47,490 bases of DNA from CAYVSF01 sp046482855. GTDB taxonomy: Bacteria; Bacteroidota; Bacteroidia; Bacteroidales; UBA12077. The translations under genes and the position numbers were made by a program. The number at the start of each line of letters is the position of its first letter. Within the stretch, counting starts at the first letter, position 1. Under the pieces are notes generated by a model. That model was not told the origin of the DNA. It saw nothing but the letters and a program-made list of their open reading frames with translations, and ran no database searches. Positions 30,338 to 37,701 of this stretch are shown here, piece after piece. Location of the stretch: positions 1 to 47,490 of the forward strand of contig JAWOEH010000092.1 in the NCBI GenBank assembly GCA_046482855.1. Reading direction: 5' to 3'.

Positions 30338-33235
30338 ATGGCATTAGATAACTTCATTCACAGACACATTGGTCCCAGGGATCACGAGATTGATGGCATG
30401 CTTAAAAAAGTGGGCGTCGATTCAATTGATGAATTGTTAGATAAAACAGTACCCTCGTCAATTCGTCTTGAGGAGCCTTTAAAACTGGGAACCCCAATGA
30501 GCGAATACGAGTATGGACAGCGCATTCGAACCATTGCAGCGAAAAATAAAATGTATCGTTCCTACATTGGCATGGGATACTATGCAACCATGACGCCTGC
30601 AGTTATTCAGCGTAATATACTGGAGAATCCCAGTTGGTATACATCCTATACCCCTTATCAGGCCGAAATCTCCCAAGGGCGCCTGGAGGCCTTATTGAAC
30701 TTCCAGACCGTAGTGATGGATCTGACCGGGATGGAGATGGCCAATGCCTCATTGTTGGATGAAGCCACTGCCGCCTCAGAGGCCATGATCATGTTTTTTA
30801 ATGCCCGCCCCCGAAAAATGGCCAAGGCAGGTGCCAATGTATTCTTCGTTGATAAAAATATCTTTCCGCAAACCCTCGACGTTATTAAAACGAAAGCAGA
30901 ACCTCTGGGTATTGAACTGATAGAGGGTGATTATCAGGAGTTTGAATTTACCGACAAAGTATTTGGTGCCTTCGTGCAGTACCCTGCAGGCGATGGTGTT
31001 GTGCGCGACTACAAAGGTTTTGTAGAGAAAGCACACGAAGCCGGAGCCAGTGTGGCTGTTGCTGCCGATATCATGAGTCTTGCTTTGCTTACACCTCCGG
31101 GTGAGTGGGGAGCCGATTGTGTGGTAGGATCTACTCAGCGCTTTGGTATTCCTATGGGATATGGTGGCCCACATGCCGCTTATTTCGCTACCCATGAGAA
31201 GTTTAAACGCAATTTGCCCGGCCGGATTATTGGTGTCTCGAAAGATGCACAGGGCAATAAAGCCTTGCGTATGGCCTTGCAAACACGTGAGCAGCACATA
31301 AAACGCGAGCGTGCAACCAGTAACATTTGTACGGCTCAGGCTCTGTTGGCTACCATGGCAGGCATGTATGCAGTGTATTATGGCGAAGAAGGGTTGAAGC
31401 GCATTGCGCTCCACATACATGGTATGGCTGCTACCCTTGAGCAGCAGCTTGAATCAATGGGCTACAAGCAAGAGAATGAGAACTACTTCGACACGCTTAA
31501 AATAGCTCTTCCCAAAGATGTTTCCATTGAGAAAGTGGAGGAAGTAGCCCTTGCGCACGAAGTAAACCTGGCCTATGCCGACGGCAAAGTCCTTATCAGT
31601 TTGGATGAGTTAACCTTGCTTGCTGAAGTTAATACCTTGATTGACATATTTGGTGAAGCGGCCGGTAAAAAGCCTGCCAAAGTATGTCATATGGAAGAAG
31701 AGGTACGTTTCGACAAGCAATTTGCCAGAAAAACTTCTTTCTTGCAATTAGAATTGTTTAAACGTCATCGTTCCGAAACCGAGATGATGCGCTATATAAA
31801 GAAATTGGAAAGAAAGGATTTCTCCCTTACGCACTCCATGATTTCATTGGGTTCATGTACCATGAAACTCAATGCCGCATCGGAAATGTTACCGTTAACT
31901 TTCCCCGAGTGGAACCTGCATCCCTTTGTACCTGCTGAACAAGCCAAAGGCTATGAGCAGCTTATTCACGAATTAGGTGAAGATCTGAAAGTAATTACCG
32001 GCTTCGAAGGTATTTCATTTATGCCTAATTCGGGTGCTGCAGGTGAGTATACAGGGTTAATGACCATTCGTAAATACCAGGAAGCTAATGGCCAGGGAGA
32101 TCGTACTATTGCGCTTATTCCCTCTTCGGCTCACGGAACCAACCCTGCAAGTGCTGTTATGGCAGGCATGAAAGTGGTAATTGTTGAGTGCGATGAGAAT
32201 GGAAATATTGACATGGAGGATCTTCGCAAAAAAGCTGAAGAGCATAAGGAGGATCTTTGTGCTTGCATGATTACCTATCCTTCGACGCATGGTGTATTTG
32301 AGGGCCGTATAAAAGAGATGGTTGATGTTGTACACGAGAACGGAGGCCAGGTATACATGGACGGAGCCAATATGAATGCTCAGTTGGGACTTACTAATCC
32401 CGGCGTTATTGGGGCTGATGTGTGTCACCTCAACTTGCATAAAACATTTGCCATCCCTCATGGAGGAGGAGGTCCGGGAATGGGGCCCATCGGTGTTGCT
32501 AAACACTTGATCCCTTTCTTGCCTACTCATCCTAACGAGCCGGGAAATCAATCCGGTGCATTAGGTGCCGTTGCAGCTGCTCCTTATGGCAGTGCCAGTA
32601 TCTTAACCATCTCGCATGCTTACATCAAAATGTCAGGCGAAGAAGGATTGCGTAAGAGTGCTATTATGGCCATTCTTAACGCCAATTATTTAGCTGCTTC
32701 CCTCAAGGATCACTATAAGACCCTTTACTCTGGAGAAACCGGGATGGTAGCGCACGAAATGATTCTGGAATGCCGCAATTTTAAAAGCATGGCCAACATT
32801 ACCGAGGCTGATATTGCTAAGCGCTTGATGGATTACGGATTCCATGCGCCAACTCTTTCATTCCCCGTGCACGGAACGCTTATGGTGGAGCCTACCGAGA
32901 GTGAGTCGTTGCAGGAACTCGACAAGTTTATCGAAGCCATGATTCAAATTCACAAGGAGATTCTTGAAATTAAAGAGGGTGTGGCTGATGCTGAGAATAA
33001 TGTGCTGCGTAATTCGCCTCACACATCGGACGTGACAACAAGTGATGACTGGGATCGTCCTTATGGTCGCGAAAAGGCTGCGTATCCGTTGAAGTGGGTA
33101 CGCGATAACAAGTTCTGGCCATCTGTGAGTCGAATCGACGATGGGTATGGCGACCGTAATCTGATGTGTACGTGTGCACCCATAGATGAGTATCGCGAAG
33201 AGCTCTATGAATTTGACCTGTTAGATAAAGAGTAA
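30338..33235 (+). CDS. gcvP: Glycine dehydrogenase (decarboxylating), P-protein of the glycine cleavage system
   Basis: PLP enzyme that decarboxylates glycine and passes the aminomethyl group to the H-protein lipoyl arm. At 965 residues it is the fused single-chain form (N-half and C-half in one polypeptide). Evidence: F-I-H-R-H-I-G-P at the N-terminus, I-G-M-G-Y-Y in the N-half, the PLP lysine in H-L-N-L-H-K-T-F-A-I-P-H-G-G-G-G-P-G (C-half), and P-N-E-P-G-N-Q-S-G-A-L-G. The gcvT and gcvH genes are not adjacent. It has its own promoter and a strong terminator. Confidence 0.97.
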   Translation: MALDNFIHRHIGPRDHEIDGMLKKVGVDSIDELLDKTVPSSIRLEEPLKLGTPMSEYEYGQRIRTIAAKNKMYRSYIGMGYYATMTPAVIQRNILENPSWYTSYTPYQAEISQGRLEALLNFQTVVMDLTGMEMANASLLDEATAASEAMIMFFNARPRKMAKAGANVFFVDKNIFPQTLDVIKTKAEPLGIELIEGDYQEFEFTDKVFGAFVQYPAGDGVVRDYKGFVEKAHEAGASVAVAADIMSLALLTPPGEWGADCVVGSTQRFGIPMGYGGPHAAYFATHEKFKRNLPGRIIGVSKDAQGNKALRMALQTREQHIKRERATSNICTAQALLATMAGMYAVYYGEEGLKRIALHIHGMAATLEQQLESMGYKQENENYFDTLKIALPKDVSIEKVEEVALAHEVNLAYADGKVLISLDELTLLAEVNTLIDIFGEAAGKKPAKVCHMEEEVRFDKQFARKTSFLQLELFKRHRSETEMMRYIKKLERKDFSLTHSMISLGSCTMKLNAASEMLPLTFPEWNLHPFVPAEQAKGYEQLIHELGEDLKVITGFEGISFMPNSGAAGEYTGLMTIRKYQEANGQGDRTIALIPSSAHGTNPASAVMAGMKVVIVECDENGNIDMEDLRKKAEEHKEDLCACMITYPSTHGVFEGRIKEMVDVVHENGGQVYMDGANMNAQLGLTNPGVIGADVCHLNLHKTFAIPHGGGGPGMGPIGVAKHLIPFLPTHPNEPGNQSGALGAVAAAPYGSASILTISHAYIKMSGEEGLRKSAIMAILNANYLAASLKDHYKTLYSGETGMVAHEMILECRNFKSMANITEADIAKRLMDYGFHAPTLSFPVHGTLMVEPTESESLQELDKFIEAMIQIHKEILEIKEGVADAENNVLRNSPHTSDVTTSDDWDRPYGREKAAYPLKWVRDNKFWPSVSRIDDGYGDRNLMCTCAPIDEYREELYEFDLLDKE

Positions 33236-33253
33236 ATAGCTAACAAATACAGG

Positions 33254-33280
33254 AAAGGGTGGCAGGAGCCACCCTTTTTT
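33254..33280 (+). terminator. Intrinsic terminator of gcvP
   Basis: AAAGGGTGGC (33254-33263) / GCCACCCTTT (33268-33277), 4-base loop, T run to 33280. It stands between gcvP and the convergent ddl. Confidence 0.88.
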
Positions 33281-33291
33281 CGATTACATGG

Positions 33292-34275
33292 TTAATGCTG
33301 GAGCAATGCATCTTCAATGATCTCCCCAAAAAGTTCTCCCAGATCATAGCCTGCTGCCTCTACCTGCTGGGGCACAATGCTGGCAGCACTCATTCCGGGG
33401 GTGGTGTTGACCTCCATAAAGTAGAGGGTGTTGTTGGCATAAATATAATCTACACGTATTAAGCCTTTCATATTAAGGGTATCGTAAATAAACGATGAGC
33501 GTTCCTGGATCTCTTTTTCCAAGGCCTTGCTAATGCGGGCAGGCGTAATTTCATCGGCCATGCCCTTTGTATATTTAGCTTCGTAGTCGAAAAATTCATT
33601 TTTGCTTACAATTTCGGTGGGGGGAAGCAAATAGGTTTTTCCACGGGTTTTTAATACGCCACAGGTCAGTTCGGTACCCTCCAGGAATTGTTCAATCAGC
33701 ACTTCGTTGTCCTCTTCAAAAGCTTTATCGATAGCCGGCTGGAGTTGTTCCTCCGATTTTACTTTTGTAATGCCAAAGCTGGATCCGCCTTTATTGGGTT
33801 TAACAAAGCAGGGCAAACCTGTTTTGTCCAGGATTTCCTGTGTTGCAGGCCGATGCTTTTGCGTTACCAATACATAATTAGCCGTGGGAATATTGAAGGG
33901 CTTCAGGTAGTTTTTGGTAAATACCTTGTTAAAGGTGAGTGAAGAGGCTAAAATGCCTGCTGTGGTATAAGGGATGTTGAGCATCTCGAAATAACCTTGT
34001 AAAATGCCATTTTCGCCGGGTGTGCCATGGATGATGATGAGGGCACAATGGAAAGAGGTTTTTTGGTTATTTAGGCGGAAACTAAAGTCGGATTTATCTA
34101 CCGGGATATCGCAAGCCATTGGGCTTGATACCACCCAGTCGTCACCACGTATCACTACTTTGTAGATATTGTAACGATTTGTGTCGAGTACGGCCTCAAT
34201 TTGTGCGGCACTATTTATTGAGACTCCATATTCCGAAGAGTTGCCTCCGGCAACAAGGGCTATGTTTTTTTTCAT
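33292..34275 (-). CDS. ddl: D-alanine--D-alanine ligase
   Basis: ATP-grasp ligase that makes the D-Ala-D-Ala dipeptide for peptidoglycan precursors. 327 residues: N-terminal A-L-V-A-G-G-N-S-S-E-Y-G-V-S (about 6-19), I-I-H-G-T-P-G-E-N-G (substrate binding), P-C-F-V-K-P-N-K-G-G-S-S-F-G (ATP loop) and Y-F-M-E-V-N-T-T-P-G-M (metal/substrate site). The frame is open to a GTG at 34352, but the promoter box at 34341-34348 lies inside that extension, so ATG 34275 is the start. In many Bacteroidota ddl follows rluD and a PASTA gene; here about 3.4 kb separate it from rluD. Confidence 0.95.
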   Translation of the reverse strand: MKKNIALVAGGNSSEYGVSINSAAQIEAVLDTNRYNIYKVVIRGDDWVVSSPMACDIPVDKSDFSFRLNNQKTSFHCALIIIHGTPGENGILQGYFEMLNIPYTTAGILASSLTFNKVFTKNYLKPFNIPTANYVLVTQKHRPATQEILDKTGLPCFVKPNKGGSSFGITKVKSEEQLQPAIDKAFEEDNEVLIEQFLEGTELTCGVLKTRGKTYLLPPTEIVSKNEFFDYEAKYTKGMADEITPARISKALEKEIQERSSFIYDTLNMKGLIRVDYIYANNTLYFMEVNTTPGMSAASIVPQQVEAAGYDLGELFGEIIEDALLQH

Positions 34276-34340
34276 GGTTGCATATTTCTGGTTTTGCCTG
34301 CCACTCAACAAGAATTGAATAAGGACTAAGCATTTCTTTC

Positions 34341-34348
34341 CAAAAATA
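34341..34348 (-). promoter_or_regulatory. ddl promoter (-7 box TATTTTTG)
   Basis: Exact TAnnTTTG match on the minus strand, about 65 bases upstream of the ddl ATG. It gives ddl its own promoter, independent of the upstream NUMOD4 gene. Confidence 0.5.
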
Positions 34349-34395
34349 CACATTTGATGAAAAAAAAGGGCAGTCAGGCTGAGGAATCGACCCGA

Positions 34396-34953
34396 TTAAT
34401 TGGTGTGGGCTTCTATTTTGCTCCAGTTTTCCCCCCGCTTAATGCGCGTTACCTGCATCTCGCTGATGGAAAAGAGCCGGGCCACCACATTTTGCTTGAC
34501 CCCTTTATGCAGCATCCCTTTTAGCATGGCCACGTCTTCGGGCTTAAGTTTGCTGTTGCGGATAATTCCTTTGTTTTTGGTTTTGTTAATTTCCTGCAGG
34601 CGGGGCATAATACGCTTGTACGAATCTTCCTTCGTAAGCCATTGTAGGTTGCTGAAGTGGTTGTTTCGTTTATTCCAATCCAGATGAATAGCAATGGTGT
34701 GATTTTCCGTCGGCTTTTTTACGAAGAGTTCAGCCACTAACTTGTGTACAAGAAAGGTTTTTTTCTTCCCTTTTGATTTAAAGGTAACGGTGTGAAATCC
34801 TTTGGTGGATCCGGGTTTTAATATGCGTCCCTCAACTTTGTCGTAACAATAGCTTTTTACCCGGCCATAATTGCTTACATAGTAATCTCTATCGGCAAAG
34901 GGGATCTTCCTCCACTCTTCATCGTCAATTTTTCGAAGTTTCCGTTCCTGCAT
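34396..34953 (-). CDS. NUMOD4/HNH-like protein with C-terminal helix-turn-helix
   Basis: 185 residues. The N-terminus E-E-W-R-K-I-P...Y-Y-V-S-N-Y-G-R-V-K-S is a NUMOD4 motif (about 12-35). An HNH-type segment follows, with V-H-K-L-V-A-E-L-F-V (first His about 69) and H-L-D-W-N-K-R-N-N-H-F-S-N-L-Q-W-L-T (about 89-106). The C-terminal 50 residues (L-K-P-E-D-V-A-M-L-K-G-M, then V-A-R-L-F-S-I-S-E-M-Q-V-T-R-I-K-R-G) form a helix-turn-helix. The layout is that of small homing endonucleases or phage/host HNH proteins, but there is no intron or intein nearby. Its promoter overlaps a palindrome (35017-35028), suggesting self-regulation. A DNA-binding role is likely; nuclease activity is unproven. Confidence 0.75.
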   Translation of the reverse strand: MQERKLRKIDDEEWRKIPFADRDYYVSNYGRVKSYCYDKVEGRILKPGSTKGFHTVTFKSKGKKKTFLVHKLVAELFVKKPTENHTIAIHLDWNKRNNHFSNLQWLTKEDSYKRIMPRLQEINKTKNKGIIRNSKLKPEDVAMLKGMLHKGVKQNVVARLFSISEMQVTRIKRGENWSKIEAHTN

Positions 34954-35010
34954 TTTAGTGGTAAGTTAGGTAATACAGGTGATTTAACGGGGGGTGTGCA
35001 GTATTCGTTT

Positions 35011-35018
35011 CAAATGTA
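35011..35018 (-). promoter_or_regulatory. Promoter -7 box (TACATTTG) of the NUMOD4/HTH gene
   Basis: Exact TAnnTTTG match on the minus strand, about 58 bases before the ATG at 34953. Its first two bases overlap the palindrome TAACCGCGGTTA. Confidence 0.5.
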
Positions 35019-35028
35019 ACCGCGGTTA
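35017..35028. promoter_or_regulatory. 12-bp palindrome TAACCGCGGTTA, candidate operator
   Basis: A perfect dyad overlapping the upstream edge of the minus-strand -7 box. A dimer bound here would cover the polymerase site. The rest of the 199-base gap 34954-35152 contains a near-match promoter (TATCTTTA at 35123-35130) for the antiporter gene. Confidence 0.4.
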
Positions 35029-35152
35029 TGATTAATGGGTTTTTTTTGTTGATGAACGGCACTTTTTTCCGTAGCAATGGAAATTGTTCAGACCTATTTT
35101 TTAATAAATCACCTGCTATTGTTATCTTTAGTCCACTTTAATAGACAGAGCT

Positions 35153-36106
35153 ATGGGAGTTGCATTTTTACTGTTAGTGGTTGGTTTTCTGGGTTTGATA
35201 AAAGGTGCCGATTTGCTGGTAAGCGGAAGTTCATCGCTTGCACGCAAATATCATGTGCCCGATTTAACTATCGGGCTCACCATTGTAGCCTTTGGAACTT
35301 CGGCACCGGAGCTGGTAGTGAATGTTGTGGCTTCGCTGCAGGAAACCCCGGCACTTATTTATGGCAACATTATCGGCAGTAACCTCTTCAATCTTTTTGT
35401 GATCCTGGGTATTTCCGGATTAATCGTTCCCATTACCGTGAAATCGACTACCGCCTGGCGCGAGATTCCCTTGTCGATAGGGGTGGTATTGCTGTTGTTG
35501 GTGGTGCTTAATGGGTGGCTGGTCCCGGGAATGGAAGGCCTTTCCCGGTTGGAAGGGCTCTTTCTGTTGGGGCTCTTTGGCGCCTTTTTGTACTATGTTT
35601 TCCGCCAAATGAAGACGGACGATCCCGGCGAGTTGATTGTTGAGCATGCATCTGCACGGAAAATTGGCCTCTTGATTGTGTTGGGACTGGCCGGTTTGAT
35701 TGTCGGCGGCAAGTTGGTGGTGGATAGTGCCACAAACATAGCCCGCTATTTTCATGTAAGCGAAAAAATAATCGGCTTAACCATTGTAGCTGCCGGCACC
35801 TCGCTGCCTGAGCTGGTGACTTCCGTTGTGGCTGCCTTTCGCAAGAACAGTGACATTGCCCTGGGAAATGTCATCGGTTCCAATATCTTTAACCTGTTGC
35901 TTGTGCTTCCGGTAAGTGCTGTTGTACGACCTATGGTGTATATAAAGAGTTTTAATACCGATTTGTTGTTTGTTGCCGGAGGAACCCTCTTTCTGTTTGT
36001 TGCCATGTTTACCGGGGTACGAAAAAAGCTGGACCGGTGGGAGGCGCTTGTGTTGCTACTGGCTTACGGGGTGTATGCCTACCTGATGCTGACCAGTGAG
36101 TTGTAA
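35153..36106 (+). CDS. Calcium/sodium antiporter (CaCA family, YrbG-like)
   Basis: 317 residues, about ten membrane helices in two inverted halves. Each half carries the ion-binding alpha repeat: G-T-S-A-P-E-L-V-V-N (about 48-57) with G-S-N-L-F-N-L following, and G-T-S-L-P-E-L-V-T-S (about 219-228) with G-S-N-I-F-N-L-L. The family exchanges Na+ or H+ for Ca2+ across the inner membrane. It is a single plus-strand gene between minus-strand envelope genes. The likely promoter is TATCTTTA at 35123-35130, one mismatch from consensus. Confidence 0.94.
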   Translation: MGVAFLLLVVGFLGLIKGADLLVSGSSSLARKYHVPDLTIGLTIVAFGTSAPELVVNVVASLQETPALIYGNIIGSNLFNLFVILGISGLIVPITVKSTTAWREIPLSIGVVLLLLVVLNGWLVPGMEGLSRLEGLFLLGLFGAFLYYVFRQMKTDDPGELIVEHASARKIGLLIVLGLAGLIVGGKLVVDSATNIARYFHVSEKIIGLTIVAAGTSLPELVTSVVAAFRKNSDIALGNVIGSNIFNLLLVLPVSAVVRPMVYIKSFNTDLLFVAGGTLFLFVAMFTGVRKKLDRWEALVLLLAYGVYAYLMLTSEL

Positions 36107-36134
36107 GAGGTCGCTTGCTTGTTTTGGGAAACCT

Positions 36135-36448
36135 TTAGTGCTTCATAACCGAATGAATCCGGGCTTCCTTCATGCCAATTTCTTCGATCACATCTTTCCA
36201 GGTGGGATTCGTCTCGATAATGAATTCGTTTTTCCATTCTCCTTACCACTTCTACACCTGCTTTTCTCAATTCATTGCTGCTTTAATTGAGCCCACTATT
36301 TCCTGGTATGCCAATTTAAGGCAGTTGTATTTGTCGGGAAAACCTTTTTGTGCAGTTGCCGTTACGCTGGGTTTTAGCTGCCAAAACATGCGTTAAGTAT
36401 GCTTTTAAAGAAGCCGTTGTGTCTACATGCAAAATCAGATGCTGTCAT
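36135..36448 (-). pseudogene. Frameshifted relic of an unrecognised gene
   Basis: On the minus strand three frames read on from one another. ATG 36448 opens M-T-A-S-D-F-A-C-R-H-N-G-F-F-K-S and stops near 36376. A second frame, from about 36390, gives K-G-F-P-D-K-Y-N-C-L-K-L-A-Y-Q-E-I-V-G-S and ends in a TGA near 36269. A third gives R-K-A-G-V-E-V-V-R-R. After two more stops the second frame resumes with E-F-I-I-E-T-N-P-T-W-K-D-V-I-E-E-I-G-M and closes at 36135. The pieces join into a plausible helical protein of about 100 residues. I cannot name the family. The flanking 36449-36558 is AT-rich with nothing visible. Confidence 0.55.
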
Positions 36449-36558
36449 GATTATATGTATTTGAGATTTGAATTAATGTCTTTTAGATCATTTGTGTAAT
36501 GGTAATATTTTATTCGGCATTTGGGTTGAATAGAAATGAAATGATCGGCGGATTCGGA

Positions 36559-37251
36559 TTACGTCTCCGGCAGCAAATCGCAAAACCAAAATTGGTTGTC
36601 CCAGGCTACCTCCTGGCTGTGTTTGTAGGTTTTTAGCACCGTTTCGCCCACCTGAAACGGGATGGGATGGCTGAAGTTGGGCCCATCAAATACAAAGGTG
36701 TGAAACTCGCCATTCTCGCCGCAGGGATCTACGTTTTCGGGAAGATCTTCCAGAAACTGCTTATCGATAACGCGCCCCACAAACGACTTGTCCAGGAGCT
36801 TAGCATTGGCCGCTACCACAAGGGTTTTGAAGCCCAACTGCAGAAACTCCTTCATTACTTGGCTGGTGGGCTTGCCCCAAAGTGGGAAATGCGCTTCAAG
36901 CCCCAGTTTCGCCAACTGCTCCTCCCGGTAAGCTTTCAGATCTTCCAGAAAAATATCGCCAAACACCGAGTGGGTAATGCCTTGCTCTTTGAATGGGATG
37001 AGCGCCTGCTGCATAAGTTGGTTGTACTGTTCCATGCTTACCTGTTCGGGAATGTCGACAATTTTCAGGGGTAAATTCAGTGCTTGGGCTTGTGCCTGTA
37101 AAAGAGGCAGGCGTACCCCGTGCATGGAGATACGCTGAAAAGCTTTGTTGAGGGTGGTGAAAAGAGTGAGAGGAGGCGTGTTTTGTTGTTGTAGCAGGTA
37201 AAGTGCCAGGGCGGAATCCTTGCCGCCACTCCAGTTCATTAACGCTTTCAT
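36559..37251 (-). CDS. PP-loop ATP-binding protein of the Dph6 (diphthine--ammonia ligase) type
   Basis: 230 residues. A P-P-loop S-G-G-K-D-S is at 8-13 (M-K-A-L-M-N-W-S-G-G-K-D-S-A-L), followed by R-I-S-M-H-G-V-R (about 42), V-F-G-D-I-F-L-E-D (about 97-105) and the C-terminal C-G-E-N-G-E-F-H-T-F-V (about 188-198), all typical of the Dph6/MJ0570 group. In archaea and eukaryotes Dph6 amidates diphthine on EF-2; bacteria lack diphthamide, so the bacterial enzyme must do something else, probably an adenylation-dependent amidation. The ATG at 37251 is the family start, although the frame opens upstream to 37362. Single gene. Confidence 0.85.
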   Translation of the reverse strand: MKALMNWSGGKDSALALYLLQQQNTPPLTLFTTLNKAFQRISMHGVRLPLLQAQAQALNLPLKIVDIPEQVSMEQYNQLMQQALIPFKEQGITHSVFGDIFLEDLKAYREEQLAKLGLEAHFPLWGKPTSQVMKEFLQLGFKTLVVAANAKLLDKSFVGRVIDKQFLEDLPENVDPCGENGEFHTFVFDGPNFSHPIPFQVGETVLKTYKHSQEVAWDNQFWFCDLLPET

Positions 37252-37295
37252 AGTTGTGTCCTTGAGTCGTTTCAAATGGGACTGTAAAGGTGGGC

Positions 37296-37324
37296 AAAAA
37301 AAACGGGCTGAGAAACTCAGCCCG
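37296..37324 (-). terminator. Strong minus-strand terminator with no obvious gene in front
   Basis: CGGGCTGAG (37304-37312) / CTCAGCCCG (37316-37324), perfect 9-bp stem, 3-base loop, followed on the minus strand by eight T (37296-37303). The nearest upstream minus gene, rluD, ends 377 bases earlier. It lies 45 bases ahead of the PP-loop gene, so it could also act as an attenuator. Confidence 0.75.
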
Positions 37325-37334
37325 GAAATAAGGT

Positions 37335-37529
37335 ATGTCTGATAAGCATTTTGAAGAACCACGACGGAGTACGTTTTACTATCCCCAAATATGCGTTGTT
37401 AGAATAGACGGCAAACATTGGGTAAAGGTTGCGCCGGAAGAGGGAAAAATCTGCAGTTTCTATCTTTTGAGTCGAAAAATGAAGTGGCGAAAGGATTTTA
37501 GCTTTTTAAAACCTGATACCGTTCTTTAA
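37335..37529 (+). CDS. Doubtful small protein or relic
   Basis: A 64-codon frame preceded by AAGG at a usable distance. The sequence (Y-Y-P-Q-I-C-V-V-R-I-D-G-K-H-W-V-K-V-A-P) reads like protein but fits no family I know. After its TAA the same frame stays open for a further 55 codons to 37697 (D-V-D-E-V-L-T-P-T-H-E-F-P-R-K-A-L), as if one in-frame stop interrupts a longer gene. It may therefore be a decayed gene. Apart from this frame and the hairpins at either end, the 450 bases between the PP-loop gene and rluD hold nothing recognisable. Confidence 0.25.
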   Translation: MSDKHFEEPRRSTFYYPQICVVRIDGKHWVKVAPEEGKICSFYLLSRKMKWRKDFSFLKPDTVL

Positions 37530-37651
37530 GATGTTGACGAAGTTTTGACTCCCACGCACGAATTTCCACGGAAAGCCCTGGAGAAACTACCCAAAATACC
37601 GAGAATGAAAACAAAGCTTGAAAGTCGAAGGCTTTTTTCAGAAATAAATAA

Positions 37652-37678
37652 CCGGATCTGTAGCGGGTACGGATCCGG
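37652..37678 (-). terminator. Weak terminator-like hairpin after rluD
   Basis: CCGGATC (37652-37658) / GATCCGG (37672-37678), 13-base loop, followed on the minus strand by a T-rich stretch (TTATTTATTTC). It begins 23 bases after the rluD stop and is the best candidate for the end of the PASTA-T9SS-rluD operon. Confidence 0.4.
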
Positions 37679-37701
37679 ATGTTACATTTTCTTTTAGGGC
37701 C

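Noticed and set aside
30776..31420. Open frame of 214 codons antisense to gcvP
   Set aside because: Composition (His, Ile, Cys rich) is what the reverse of gcvP codons gives; gcvP is unambiguous here.
32057..32551. Open frame of 164 codons antisense to gcvP
   Set aside because: Same reason; it covers the conserved PLP-lysine region of the true gene.
36172..36396. 74-codon plus-strand frame in the gap after the antiporter
   Set aside because: It is the antisense of the minus-strand relic, which reads far more like protein when its frames are joined.
36896..37297. 133-codon frame on the minus strand overlapping the PP-loop gene
   Set aside because: Other frame of the same strand over a gene with clear family motifs; low-complexity Thr/Pro/His content.
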